Below are positions 27,427 to 35,028 of a stretch of 64,000 bases of DNA, in pieces. The stretch covers positions 1-64,000 of the forward strand of contig NZ_JALMUV010000008.1 of the NCBI RefSeq assembly GCF_023155275.1, written 5' to 3'. The DNA comes from Streptomyces rhizoryzae (GTDB taxonomy: Bacteria; Actinomycetota; Actinomycetes; Streptomycetales; Streptomycetaceae). Position 1 is the stretch's first letter. The number at the start of each line of letters is the position of its first letter. The position numbers were made by a program, and so were the translations under genes. The notes beneath the pieces were generated by a model, which had not been told where the DNA came from, did no database searches, and saw only the letters and a program-made list of their open reading frames with translations.

Positions 27427-28190
27427 GGGGAACTCCTTCGCGGTTGCGGGGTGGTCGGCGGCCCCCCGGCCGGCGGCCCGCCGGGGGCGCTCGGGGCGGG
27501 GACGGGGGCCGGGGTGCGGTACGCGTCTTCCGGGGCGGTGAGGGGGGCGGGGGTGCTGTGCACGACTCCCGGGGCGGTGGCGGGGACCGGGGTGCTGTAC
27601 GCATCCAGCACCCGCGTGAAAAGCTCCGCCCGGCGCCGCCGCACCGCCTCCGCCGCCGGTTCCAGCAGGACCTGGACGGCGGTGCCGTCGTGCACGGCGA
27701 CCAGCGCCTGCCCCAGCGCGGCCGGGTCGGGGACGGTCCGCCCGGCCCGCTCCAGCGCGGCCACCACGACCGGCAGCACGGTGTCCTGGACAGCCTGCTC
27801 ACGCGCGGCCACGACATGGCGGAGCGAGGGATTACGCAGCGCGTGCGCGGTGAACTCCGCGGTGATCCGGTACCAGGCGTCCTCGACCGGGACCGCCGCC
27901 AGCGCGGCCTGCACCGCCTCCCGCGGCGAGGCGTCCGGCACCTCGGCCAGCGCCGCCCGCAGATCGTCCAGCATCCGCGCCGAGCGCTCCTCCCACATGG
28001 CCAGGAAGAGCTCGTCGAGCGAGACGAAGTTGGAGTAGAAGGCGCCCCGGGTGTAGCCGGCCCGCTCGCAGACCTGCTCCACGGTCGTCCGCCCGAAGCC
28101 GGTCTCGGCGAACACCTCCAGCGCGGCATCCAGCAGCCGCCGGCGGGTCCGCCCCCGCCGCGCCGTGATCCGCTTGCCCGCGCCGCCCAC
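27423..28190 (-). CDS. TetR-family regulator of the FAD dehydrogenase/SDR operon
   Basis: A 255-residue repressor with HTH GFGRTTVEQVCERAGYTRGAFYSNF and a TetR_C domain. The last 60 residues are a Pro/Ala/Thr-rich tail of imperfect repeats (S/RTPAPLTAPEDAY). The GTG at 28190 has GGGAGGTC at a good distance; longer in-frame starts at 28271-28277 would run through a palindromic region and are less likely. It overlaps the FAD gene by ATGA and heads the operon, so it probably represses its own transcript through the GATAC boxes upstream. Confidence 0.85.
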   Translation of the reverse strand: MGGAGKRITARRGRTRRRLLDAALEVFAETGFGRTTVEQVCERAGYTRGAFYSNFVSLDELFLAMWEERSARMLDDLRAALAEVPDASPREAVQAALAAVPVEDAWYRITAEFTAHALRNPSLRHVVAAREQAVQDTVLPVVVAALERAGRTVPDPAALGQALVAVHDGTAVQVLLEPAAEAVRRRRAELFTRVLDAYSTPVPATAPGVVHSTPAPLTAPEDAYRTPAPVPAPSAPGGPPAGGPPTTPQPRRSSP

Positions 28191-28239
28191 GCCGCCCGAC
28201 CTCCCGGCCTCGCACCACGCCCCTGCCGGGGCCGCCGCC

Positions 28240-28262
28240 GATACACGAACGTATCCGATACG
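28240..28262. promoter_or_regulatory. Operator with GTATC half-sites
   Basis: Three half-sites lie in tandem: GATAC (28240), GTATC (28251) and GATAC (28257). They form CGTATC-c-GATACG, a perfect 13-base palindrome, and a second inverted pair with a six-base spacer. It lies 50-72 bases upstream of the TetR start at 28190, a fitting place for autorepression. Confidence 0.6.
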
Positions 28263-28311
28263 CGCGTGCATCAACAAGGGTGGGCGAGGGTGTGGGCGGC
28301 GCGGAATCCGG

Positions 28312-28935
28312 TCAGCCGAAGGGGTTGCCGGCGGGTACGGACCTGACGGGAGCCATCAGGGCCAGCCGCGGGTCCTCCGGCGCGCCGGGGGCGGCGTCAG
28401 GGGCGGGGGCGGAGAGCTGTTGTTGCTTTACGCCGGGGGGCAGGAAACAGGGAGTCCGAACCGAAAAGACCAGGTCGGTGGGCGGCAGGTAGCTCTCCAC
28501 GGACACGAAGAAGTTGTCGCTGCCGCCCTTTGCGTCCATGAGTGCCTGTGAAGGATCCTCGCGGTAGCCGCTCAGAATCCTGTAGCCCTCGGCTTCCAAC
28601 CTCTTGCGCATGGGGCGTAGCGCCTTTCCGTGTTCTTCCCCCGGAAGGTGGGCCCGCACGGAGTAGGACAGGTCGAAGCGCCCGTCGCTGGCATGTTCGT
28701 GATTCTTGCCGAAGCACTCGAAGAATTCCCTGCGCACCGTTGTGCCGTCGACCTGGAGCCCGTACTGCCTGGCCAAGGAGTCGATCAGAGTGCGGGCTGA
28801 GCGCTCGGCCTGCTCCCTGCTCTTGACGGGCAGCGGATCGTTCTTTCCGGAGTCGGTCATGCATCCTCCAGATGCGAGCAAGGTGATGAGCACAAGAACA
28901 CTGATACGGCCGGAACGCGGGCGTCGCCGGGTCAC
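28312..28935 (-). CDS. Putative lipoprotein downstream of a DUF1023 hydrolase
   Basis: About 207 residues. A basic N-terminus, a hydrophobic core (ISVLVLITLLASGGC) and a Cys give a lipoprotein-type signal, though the lipobox SGGC is imperfect. The mature part has no transmembrane segment; features are ECFGKNHEHASDGRFDLSYS and a C-terminal Pro/Ala-rich stretch. Two further Cys could pair outside the cell. GTG at 28935 overlaps the hydrolase stop (GTGA). Third-position GC is lower than in the flanking genes. I do not recognise a family. As the third gene after a WXG100-like protein and a hydrolase, it could be an envelope partner or immunity protein. Confidence 0.72.
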   Translation of the reverse strand: MTRRRPRSGRISVLVLITLLASGGCMTDSGKNDPLPVKSREQAERSARTLIDSLARQYGLQVDGTTVRREFFECFGKNHEHASDGRFDLSYSVRAHLPGEEHGKALRPMRKRLEAEGYRILSGYREDPSQALMDAKGGSDNFFVSVESYLPPTDLVFSVRTPCFLPPGVKQQQLSAPAPDAAPGAPEDPRLALMAPVRSVPAGNPFG

Positions 28936-30572
28936 CACTTCGGCCCCGTGGTGCCGGGAGGGCGGTACTGCGGAGGCACGCGATAGTCGCCTTCGCCCGG
29001 GCGCTTCCCCGCGATGATCCGCCCTTGGTTGGCGAGACTGTCACTGCCCTGGTCCCAATAGCCGCCGTGCCCGGAGGTGTCCACACCGAAGACCTTGCCG
29101 CCGAACTCCTTTTCCGCGGGGTTCTCCCCAAGGGTCTTGTCCGAGGCAACGGTGGAGACAATGTCGTCCGGCGCCCAGCCGGCCCAGACGTGGCCCGGGT
29201 CCATCTGCAAGTCCTTGGCGTGGTCAACGGTCATCCCCGGACTGCCGACCACCACAACGTCGTCGGCATCGATACCGTTGCTGTGTGCCGCCGCGTCACC
29301 CACCACCGTCGAGCCGTAGCTGTGCCCGAGCACAGTCACGTGGGCTCGCTCGCCGGTGTGCGACTCACGCAGGCCATGGGTGAAGCTCCTCAGGTCTCCG
29401 GCGGCGGCGTCGGCCCGCCCGGTCGTGGCCATGCTGCCCCCGACCTCGGGAGCGTCGTATCCGAGCCAGGAAACAACCGCCGTGCTCTCACTGCTGGTGG
29501 AGGCGGCCGCGTCCTGGAGGCGACGTACCCGCTCGATCTGCTCATCGACGTTCACCAAGTCGTTGTCGGTTCCCGGGACCTGCACGGCGACGTTGCGCGC
29601 GGTGTCGGGATTCCCTTGTGACACCACGGCCCGTCCGTCGCGGGCCCGCGTGTCAACCCCCAACACATACAGTCGCTTGTTCTCGTCACCGCCGCCATCG
29701 GACCTGTCGAGCTCGTCCCGCAGCTTGCGCAGACCCTCGTAGTTCCGCCGGTCGCGGACTCCCAGCTCGCCGTTCTCCTCCTTCATCCCGTACTCGGCGA
29801 GCTGAAGGTCCACGACCTTGCGGTTCGCCTCGTCGCGGTCGGTGCTGGGGATGCCGTCGAGCCAGCCGATCTTCTCGGGATAGGCGTCGAGGTACGCCTG
29901 CCGCTGCTGTTCGGTCAGGCCCGACCACCACCGGGCGTTCTCCTTCGGGTCCTTCTTCGAGGGGATGGCGTCCTCGTCGAGGCGGGCGAACTCGGCGGCC
30001 CTGCGGGCGCCTTCCTCGGCCTTCTCCGCGCCGTAGTCCTTGTCCAGGGTGAACGCGTCGACCTGCTGGAGGAGTTGCATGCCCTCCCAGGAGGCGGTGC
30101 CGGCCTCGTCGAGGCAGAACTGGATGTCGTTCCTATAGGCCGCCAGTTTGGCGACGCGCAGTTGGTGTTCTTCCTGCGCGTCGGCGTCCGCGTTGTCCGT
30201 GGGGCAGGGCCGCCGGTCCGACACATCGCCCTGGTCGTCGACGGCGTATCCGTCCAGTTCCGCTGTGCGCACGCACCGCCGCAGATCCTCCTGGGCCTCC
30301 CTCATCTTTGTGTGCACGCTGTCCAGGACGGTGGCGATGGAGGTGACGTCGGACTGCGCGGTCCCTAGTTGGGACTCGCTCGCTTCCATGTGCAGGAAGG
30401 CGTTGCCCGCGTCCGCACCCTGCCATTCACTGGCGTGCAGCGGCCCGGTCACCTTGTGCCGGTGCCGTCCCTGGGCCTCCTCCAGGGCCTTGGCCAGCTT
30501 CTGCCAGGACCTGACGGCAGCTTCCAGATCGGAGAAGTCCTGTTTGAGGAGGGCAGTGAAGTTCTCGGGCAC
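28932..30572 (-). CDS. DUF1023 alpha/beta hydrolase with WXG100-like N-terminal region
   Basis: A 546-residue protein. The first ~190 residues are helical, with a Trp-x-Gly in LHASEWQGADAGN, like type VII secretion substrates. A linker leads to a C-terminal alpha/beta hydrolase (about 300-520) with nucleophile Ser in VTVLGHSYGSTVVG, oxyanion-side VVVVGSPGM, an Asp in WAGWAPDDIVS and a His in GVDTSGHGGYWD. There is no classical signal peptide. GC content is lower than in neighbouring genes. It follows a WXG100-like gene by three bases and overlaps a lipoprotein gene. Export through an ESX-type system is inferred. Confidence 0.85.
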   Translation of the reverse strand: MPENFTALLKQDFSDLEAAVRSWQKLAKALEEAQGRHRHKVTGPLHASEWQGADAGNAFLHMEASESQLGTAQSDVTSIATVLDSVHTKMREAQEDLRRCVRTAELDGYAVDDQGDVSDRRPCPTDNADADAQEEHQLRVAKLAAYRNDIQFCLDEAGTASWEGMQLLQQVDAFTLDKDYGAEKAEEGARRAAEFARLDEDAIPSKKDPKENARWWSGLTEQQRQAYLDAYPEKIGWLDGIPSTDRDEANRKVVDLQLAEYGMKEENGELGVRDRRNYEGLRKLRDELDRSDGGGDENKRLYVLGVDTRARDGRAVVSQGNPDTARNVAVQVPGTDNDLVNVDEQIERVRRLQDAAASTSSESTAVVSWLGYDAPEVGGSMATTGRADAAAGDLRSFTHGLRESHTGERAHVTVLGHSYGSTVVGDAAAHSNGIDADDVVVVGSPGMTVDHAKDLQMDPGHVWAGWAPDDIVSTVASDKTLGENPAEKEFGGKVFGVDTSGHGGYWDQGSDSLANQGRIIAGKRPGEGDYRVPPQYRPPGTTGPKW

Positions 30573-30575
30573 CGG

Positions 30576-30893
30576 TCACCGAACCAGGAACGACTGGGCC
30601 GTGAGCTGTTCGTTGTACGCGTGGCCGTCGGCGGTGCGCCGCAGCCGGGACGCCGCGCTCTGGGGGTCACCGCCGCCGATGCGCTTGCTCAGCTCGTCCA
30701 GCGCGGTGCCCCAGTCGTGGGCCACCCGCTGCATGTCCGGGCCGATGGGCCAGGACTTCAGCGCCGCACCGGCCGCGTCGATGTCGCGCCTGGCCGCCGC
30801 TATGGGCCCCCGTAAATCCTCACTTATGGCATCGGCGGCACCCGCCGCCGCTCTCAGTTCCTCGGGTGAGACCGCGATACTGCCGTTGGGCAT
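30576..30893 (-). CDS. WXG100-like small helical protein
   Basis: A 105-residue protein starting MPNGSIAVSPEELRAAAGAA, with two amphipathic helices separated by a turn containing a Trp (ALKSWPIGPDMQRVAHDWG). Size, turn position and the lack of a signal peptide match type VII secretion targets. The Trp-x-Gly is not exact (SWPIG). It stands directly before the DUF1023 hydrolase and probably pairs with its N-terminal helices. The ATG follows GGGGGAA. Confidence 0.78.
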   Translation of the reverse strand: MPNGSIAVSPEELRAAAGAADAISEDLRGPIAAARRDIDAAGAALKSWPIGPDMQRVAHDWGTALDELSKRIGGGDPQSAASRLRRTADGHAYNEQLTAQSFLVR

Positions 30894-31084
30894 GTCCAAA
30901 TTCCCCCGTGCCGATCGAATGCACCGGCGAAATGGTCACATGATCACTGTGCGGCGAGGGGCAAGGTGGCGACATAGTGCTGGCTTCCGGCCGAGAATCG
31001 CCGCCCCCTTGCACCGTTTTGCGGCGTGCACGTGGGACGCGGGGCCCGCGCGAGGAAGGGGTCCGGTCCGTACGGGACCGGCGC

Positions 31085-31567
31085 TCAGGAAGCCATCGGC
31101 AGCGGCGCGCCCTCGCGCCACTTGAGGATCTTGTCGAAGCTGACCACGGCGCCGCGGCGGCCGGTGCGGGTGCGGTACTGGACGTGGTCGGTGAGGGCCG
31201 CGATCAGAAAGAGCCCCCGGCCGTCCTCGGCGTAACCAGGGGGTTGCGCGGGGGCGGGGACGGGGGCCGGCGGAAGGGCGCGGTCCGCGGCGGTATGGGG
31301 AGGGGCCGCGGGGTGGAAGCCGGGACCGGAGTCGGTGACCTCGATCCGGCAGGTGTCGCCGTCGATGCAGGCGGTGACGCGGTAGTCGTCGGTGGCGTCG
31401 CCGCCGTGCTCGACGGCGTTGGCGCAGGCCTCGGAGAGGGCGACCGAGAGGTCGTAGCAGATCTCCGGGTCGACGCCGGCGGTCTCCATCGCTCCCAACA
31501 GCAGCCGCCGGGCGAGCGGCACGCTCGCGGCCTCACGCCGCAGATGGAGGGACCACCAGATGCTCAT
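31085..31567 (-). CDS. RsbW-like ATP-binding protein
   Basis: A 160-residue HATPase-only protein: ICYDLSVALSEACANAVEHG (N box), IEVTDSGPGFHP (G1), GRGLFLIAALTDHVQYRT (G2). It is of the anti-sigma kinase type common in Streptomyces, with an Ala/Pro insertion between the G boxes. The ATG at 31567 (MSIWWSLHLRREA) has GCAGGAGC upstream; an earlier in-frame Met is possible. No partner gene is adjacent. Confidence 0.88.
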   Translation of the reverse strand: MSIWWSLHLRREAASVPLARRLLLGAMETAGVDPEICYDLSVALSEACANAVEHGGDATDDYRVTACIDGDTCRIEVTDSGPGFHPAAPPHTAADRALPPAPVPAPAQPPGYAEDGRGLFLIAALTDHVQYRTRTGRRGAVVSFDKILKWREGAPLPMAS

Positions 31568-31819
31568 CGCTCCTGCCTCCTGGCCACGGCTCGACATATC
31601 GATACGTATTGCCGGGGCGCAAGGTCCGTAAGCATCTCCGGGACGTGATACCGCTCATTCGGCGGATGCGGAAAGTGAGCGCACAGGTGTAGGCGAGGTG
31701 CCGGGTGCGCGCCACCGCGCGCCCGGCGCGGGACCCCGGACGCCCTGGCGGGCGCCCCTTACCCCCGTCCGCACGGAGCCGGTGAAACCCTGCCGTAGGC
31801 GGCCAAGGGGGGCAGTGGG

Positions 31820-32653
31820 ATGATGGCGGCCGCCATGACTGCCCCCTCCGTCCCCCCAGCGCGCGCGGCCGCCGACCTGCGGCTGCTCCGGGCCGCGGTG
31901 TTCACCGCGGTCTGCGTCACGCTGTCCGCCGCCGGGCACATGGCCGCCTCGTTCGCCGCGGTACCGCTGTGGACGCTGGGCCTCGCCGCGGTCGCGGTGT
32001 TCGCGGTGGCGGCCCCGCTGGCCGGGCGGGAGCGCGCGCTGCCGGGGATCGCGGCCGGGCTGGCGGTCGGCCAGCTGGTGCTGCACGCGCTGTTCGCGTG
32101 GGGCCAGCACCCGATGCCGGTGCGTCCGGCCGGGCTCTCCGACCAGGCGGCGGTGGCGCTGGCCCGGCACCTGACCTGCGGTCTGGACGGCGTACGGATG
32201 GACGGCGGGACGGCCCGGCAGCTGCTGGGCCCCGGCGGGCCGGACCTCGCCGCGGAGGCCGGGCTGACCGGCGCCGGCGGGCACCCGGCGGGCGCGGCCG
32301 GCGTCCCGGTGATGGCGCACTGCCTGGCCCCGTCGCTGCCCATGCTGCTCGGCCACCTGCTGGCCGCGCTGGGCCTGGGCTGGCTGCTGCGGCGCGGTGA
32401 GGCCGCGCTGTGGCGGCTGGTGCGGCTGTCCGCCCCGGCGGCGGGCGAGCTGGCGGCGCGGGCCCGGGTCGGCATGGTGCGCCGGTCGCTGACGCTGGTC
32501 CGGGCGCTGCTGGTGGTCCTCGGCGCGGCCGCGGAGGGCCGGCGCTTCCCGCGGGCCCGCGGGGACGAACCCGCTCCGCAGGATCCGGCGCTGCACCACA
32601 GCGTCGTCCGGCGCGGCCCGCCGCTGGGCGGCCGGCCGGCCCTCGCGGTCTGA
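31820..32653 (+). CDS. Polytopic membrane protein of unknown function
   Basis: About 277 residues with hydrophobic segments near 22-45, 48-66, 75-95 and 180-195, and an Arg-rich cytoplasmic C-terminus. The extracytoplasmic loop (about 95-175) contains two Cys, several His and Met (FAWGQHPMPVRP, VPVMAHCLAP), which could bind metal. It precedes the copper genes in the same direction, so a role in copper handling is a reasonable guess. ATG at 31820 has AAGGGG upstream; a second Met at 31835 is possible. Confidence 0.75.
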   Translation: MMAAAMTAPSVPPARAAADLRLLRAAVFTAVCVTLSAAGHMAASFAAVPLWTLGLAAVAVFAVAAPLAGRERALPGIAAGLAVGQLVLHALFAWGQHPMPVRPAGLSDQAAVALARHLTCGLDGVRMDGGTARQLLGPGGPDLAAEAGLTGAGGHPAGAAGVPVMAHCLAPSLPMLLGHLLAALGLGWLLRRGEAALWRLVRLSAPAAGELAARARVGMVRRSLTLVRALLVVLGAAAEGRRFPRARGDEPAPQDPALHHSVVRRGPPLGGRPALAV

Positions 32654-32837
32654 CGCCACGCGCGGCACGCTCCCACCGGACCTCCGGGGAACGGGACGAA
32701 GGCGGCGCGGGGCGGCGGTGCGCGCCCGGGCGGGCCCGGCCCTGCCGACAGCCCGTCAGCCGTTCTCCCACGCGTCTTCCCGTCCCCCAGGGGCCTCGGC
32801 GAAGCGCGGGAGTCCTCTCCTCGTGGAGTGTTTCCCC

Positions 32838-33617
32838 ATGACCAACACGTCCGTTATGCCCGGGATTTCGAAGGGCGCCGCGGCGTCCGCGTCCCCGTCG
32901 CGCCGCCTGCTCCGCCGGCTGCCCGTCGCCGGCGGGATCGCGGCCGGCAGTGTGCTGCTGCTGGCCGGCCCGGCCTTCGCGCACGTGACCGTGCAGCCGG
33001 GCACCGCCCCCAAGGGCGGGTACGCCACCGTCGACATCAAGGTGCCCAACGAGCGCGACAACGCCTCGACGGTGAAGGTCGAGGTCTCGCTGCCGGCCGA
33101 CCACCCGCTGGCCTCCGTGATGCCGCAGCCGGTGCCCGGCTGGAAGGTCGACGTCACCACGGCCAAGCTCGCCAAGCCCCTGGAGATGCACGGCCAGAAG
33201 ATCACCGAGGCGCCCTCGAAGGTCACCTGGACCGCGGACGGCGACGGCATCGCGCCCGGCCAGTTCCAGCAGTTCCCGCTCTCCGTCGGCCAGCTGCCCA
33301 GCGACACCGACCAGCTGGTCCTCAAGGCCCTCCAGACGTACTCCGACAAGGAGGTCGTGCGCTGGATCGAGCCGGCCAAGCCGGGCGGGCCGGAGCCGGA
33401 GAACCCGGCGCCGGTGCTCAAGCTGACCGCGGCCCCCGCCCCGGACGGCGCCGCCAAGGGGGCCGGCGACGGCAAGGGCCTGGTCAAGGCCGGCCGCACC
33501 GAGGCCGTGGCCCCGGCCAGCGACACCACGGCGCGGGTGCTGGCCGTCGGCGGGATCGTCGTCGGCGTCGTCGGCATCGCCTTCGGGGTGCTCGCCGGCC
33601 GGCGCCGCAGCGCCTGA
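32838..33617 (+). CDS. ycnI: YcnI-like copper-binding membrane protein (DUF1775)
   Basis: A 259-residue exported protein. After the signal sequence the mature N-terminus is HVTVQPG (cleavage at AFA-HVTV), the N-terminal His that binds copper in YcnI proteins. The DUF1775 domain (about 49-195) contains WKVDVTTAKL and VTWTADGDGIAPGQF. A linker and a C-terminal helix (VLAVGGIVVGVVGIAFGVLA) with RRR anchor it to the membrane. A 13-bp hairpin follows the stop, separating it from sco. Confidence 0.9.
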   Translation: MTNTSVMPGISKGAAASASPSRRLLRRLPVAGGIAAGSVLLLAGPAFAHVTVQPGTAPKGGYATVDIKVPNERDNASTVKVEVSLPADHPLASVMPQPVPGWKVDVTTAKLAKPLEMHGQKITEAPSKVTWTADGDGIAPGQFQQFPLSVGQLPSDTDQLVLKALQTYSDKEVVRWIEPAKPGGPEPENPAPVLKLTAAPAPDGAAKGAGDGKGLVKAGRTEAVAPASDTTARVLAVGGIVVGVVGIAFGVLAGRRRSA

Positions 33618-33640
33618 CCGGCGCCCGCCGCCGGACGCGC

Positions 33641-33671
33641 CCGGACCGGCGCACCCGCTGCGCCGGTCCGG
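33641..33671 (+). terminator. Hairpin terminator after ycnI
   Basis: CCGGACCGGCGCA and TGCGCCGGTCCGG form a perfect 13-bp stem around CCCGC, 24 bases after the ycnI stop. There is no T-run, as usual in Streptomyces. It probably ends or attenuates the ycnI transcript before the sco operon. Confidence 0.7.
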
Positions 33672-33771
33672 CACCCTTCCGGGGGCGTCCGGCTCCCACC
33701 ACCGCTGATCCACCTCTGACCGACCCGATACGAACCGGCACCACGCCTTGAAACAACGGGACATATCCGTC

Positions 33772-34428
33772 ATGCGTAGAAGAAAACTCCTGGTGTCCGC
33801 CCTGGGGGCGGCCGCCGCCCTCGGCCTCACCCTGACCGCCTGCGGCAGCGGCGGCGACGCCGACCAGCCCGCCGCCGAGGTCTCCGGGGGGACGGCGGCC
33901 AAGCCGATCGTCACCCTCGACACCCCGATGGAGAAGCCGGACCTGGCCCTGACCGACTCCGACGGCAAGCCCTACGACCTGCTGGAGAAGACCAAGGGCC
34001 ACCCGACGCTGATCTACTTCGGCTACACCAACTGCCCCGACGTCTGCCCGACCACGATGGCGAACATCGCGGTGGCGGTGAAGCAGCTGCCCAAGGCCGA
34101 GCAGGACGACCTGCGGGTGGTCTTCGTGACCTCCGACCCCGAGCGCGACACCCCGGCCCAGCTCAAGAAGTGGCTCGGCGGCATCGACAAGGACTTCGTG
34201 GGGCTCACCGGCCCGTTCCCGACCATCCAGCGGGCCGCCCGCAGCGTGAACATCGGGATCGAGGCGCCGGTCAGGAAGAAGAACGGCGACGTGGTCTCCA
34301 CCCACGGCGCGCAGGTGCTCCTCAGCTCCCCCAAGGACGACAAGGTCCACTGGATGGGGATGCAGGAGGCCACCTCCGACAACTACACGACCGCACTTCC
34401 GAAGATCATCAAGGGACAGAACCCGTGA
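33772..34428 (+). CDS. sco: Sco/SenC copper chaperone lipoprotein
   Basis: A 218-residue lipoprotein (LTLTACGSGG lipobox) with a thioredoxin fold. The copper site is CPDVC in GYTNCPDVCPTTM plus the His of VVSTHGAQVLL. In S. lividans, Sco delivers copper to cytochrome c oxidase and is needed with DtpA for GlxA maturation and aerial growth. ATG at 33772 (MRRRKLLVS) is chosen over the in-frame TTG upstream. Its stop overlaps the next gene by GTGA. Confidence 0.93.
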   Translation: MRRRKLLVSALGAAAALGLTLTACGSGGDADQPAAEVSGGTAAKPIVTLDTPMEKPDLALTDSDGKPYDLLEKTKGHPTLIYFGYTNCPDVCPTTMANIAVAVKQLPKAEQDDLRVVFVTSDPERDTPAQLKKWLGGIDKDFVGLTGPFPTIQRAARSVNIGIEAPVRKKNGDVVSTHGAQVLLSSPKDDKVHWMGMQEATSDNYTTALPKIIKGQNP

Positions 34429-34928
34429 CCCGCCGCACCGCCCCCCGCACCCGCCGCACCCCCGTCAGCCGCCGGACGGCCATCGGCTCCGCGCTCGCCC
34501 TCACCGCCGGTCTCGCCCTGGCCGGCTGCGGTGGCGGCGGCGACGGCCACGGCGACGGCAAGCCCCGGCTCTCGGTCAGCGGCGCCTACATGCCGCAGCC
34601 GGTCACCCAGGACATGGCCGGCGCCTACTTCGTGGTGAAGAACACCGGCTCCACGGCCGACAAGCTGACCTCGGTCACCAGCGACCTGTCCAAGGACATC
34701 ACCCTGCACAAGACCACCGGCAACAAGATGGAGCAGGTCGACTCCCTGCCGGTGCCCGCCAACGGGGAGCTGACGCTCCGCGCCGGCGGCAACCACCTGA
34801 TGTTCATGGGCCTGACCCGCAAGCCCACCGCGGGCCAGAAGGTCACCGTCGAACTGCACTTCGCCACGGCCGACCCGGTCACGGTCGAGGTCCCGGTCAA
34901 GCCCGCGGACTACCGGCCCGGGAAGTGA
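34425..34928 (+). CDS. ecuC: PCuAC-type extracellular copper chaperone (ECuC-like)
   Basis: A 167-residue lipoprotein (ALAGCGGG lipobox) with a cupredoxin-like PCuAC domain. The copper ligands follow the family spacing: His in DITLHKTTGNKM with Met, then HLMFM (His-x-Met). It binds Cu(I) outside the cell and passes it to Sco. The gene overlaps sco by four bases. In S. lividans the same gene order is sco, ecuC, copCD, dtpA. Confidence 0.92.
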   Translation: MTRRTAPRTRRTPVSRRTAIGSALALTAGLALAGCGGGGDGHGDGKPRLSVSGAYMPQPVTQDMAGAYFVVKNTGSTADKLTSVTSDLSKDITLHKTTGNKMEQVDSLPVPANGELTLRAGGNHLMFMGLTRKPTAGQKVTVELHFATADPVTVEVPVKPADYRPGK

Positions 34929-35028
34929 CGGTCTCCGCCGCACCGCGGACACCGTGAGAGAGGGGCCCGGCGACGGGCCCGGTGGAAGAAACGGACACCT
35001 CATGCCGACGGGAAGGGGAGCGAACACC

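Noticed and set aside
25855..28038. 727-codon open frame opposite the FAD dehydrogenase
   Set aside because: It is an antisense shadow; the minus strand encodes a complete flavoprotein and TetR gene with correct motifs.
28312..31567. Integrated mobile element around the lower-GC WXG100/DUF1023 genes
   Set aside because: No integrase, transposase, direct repeats or tRNA boundary was seen, so transfer remains only a possibility from composition.
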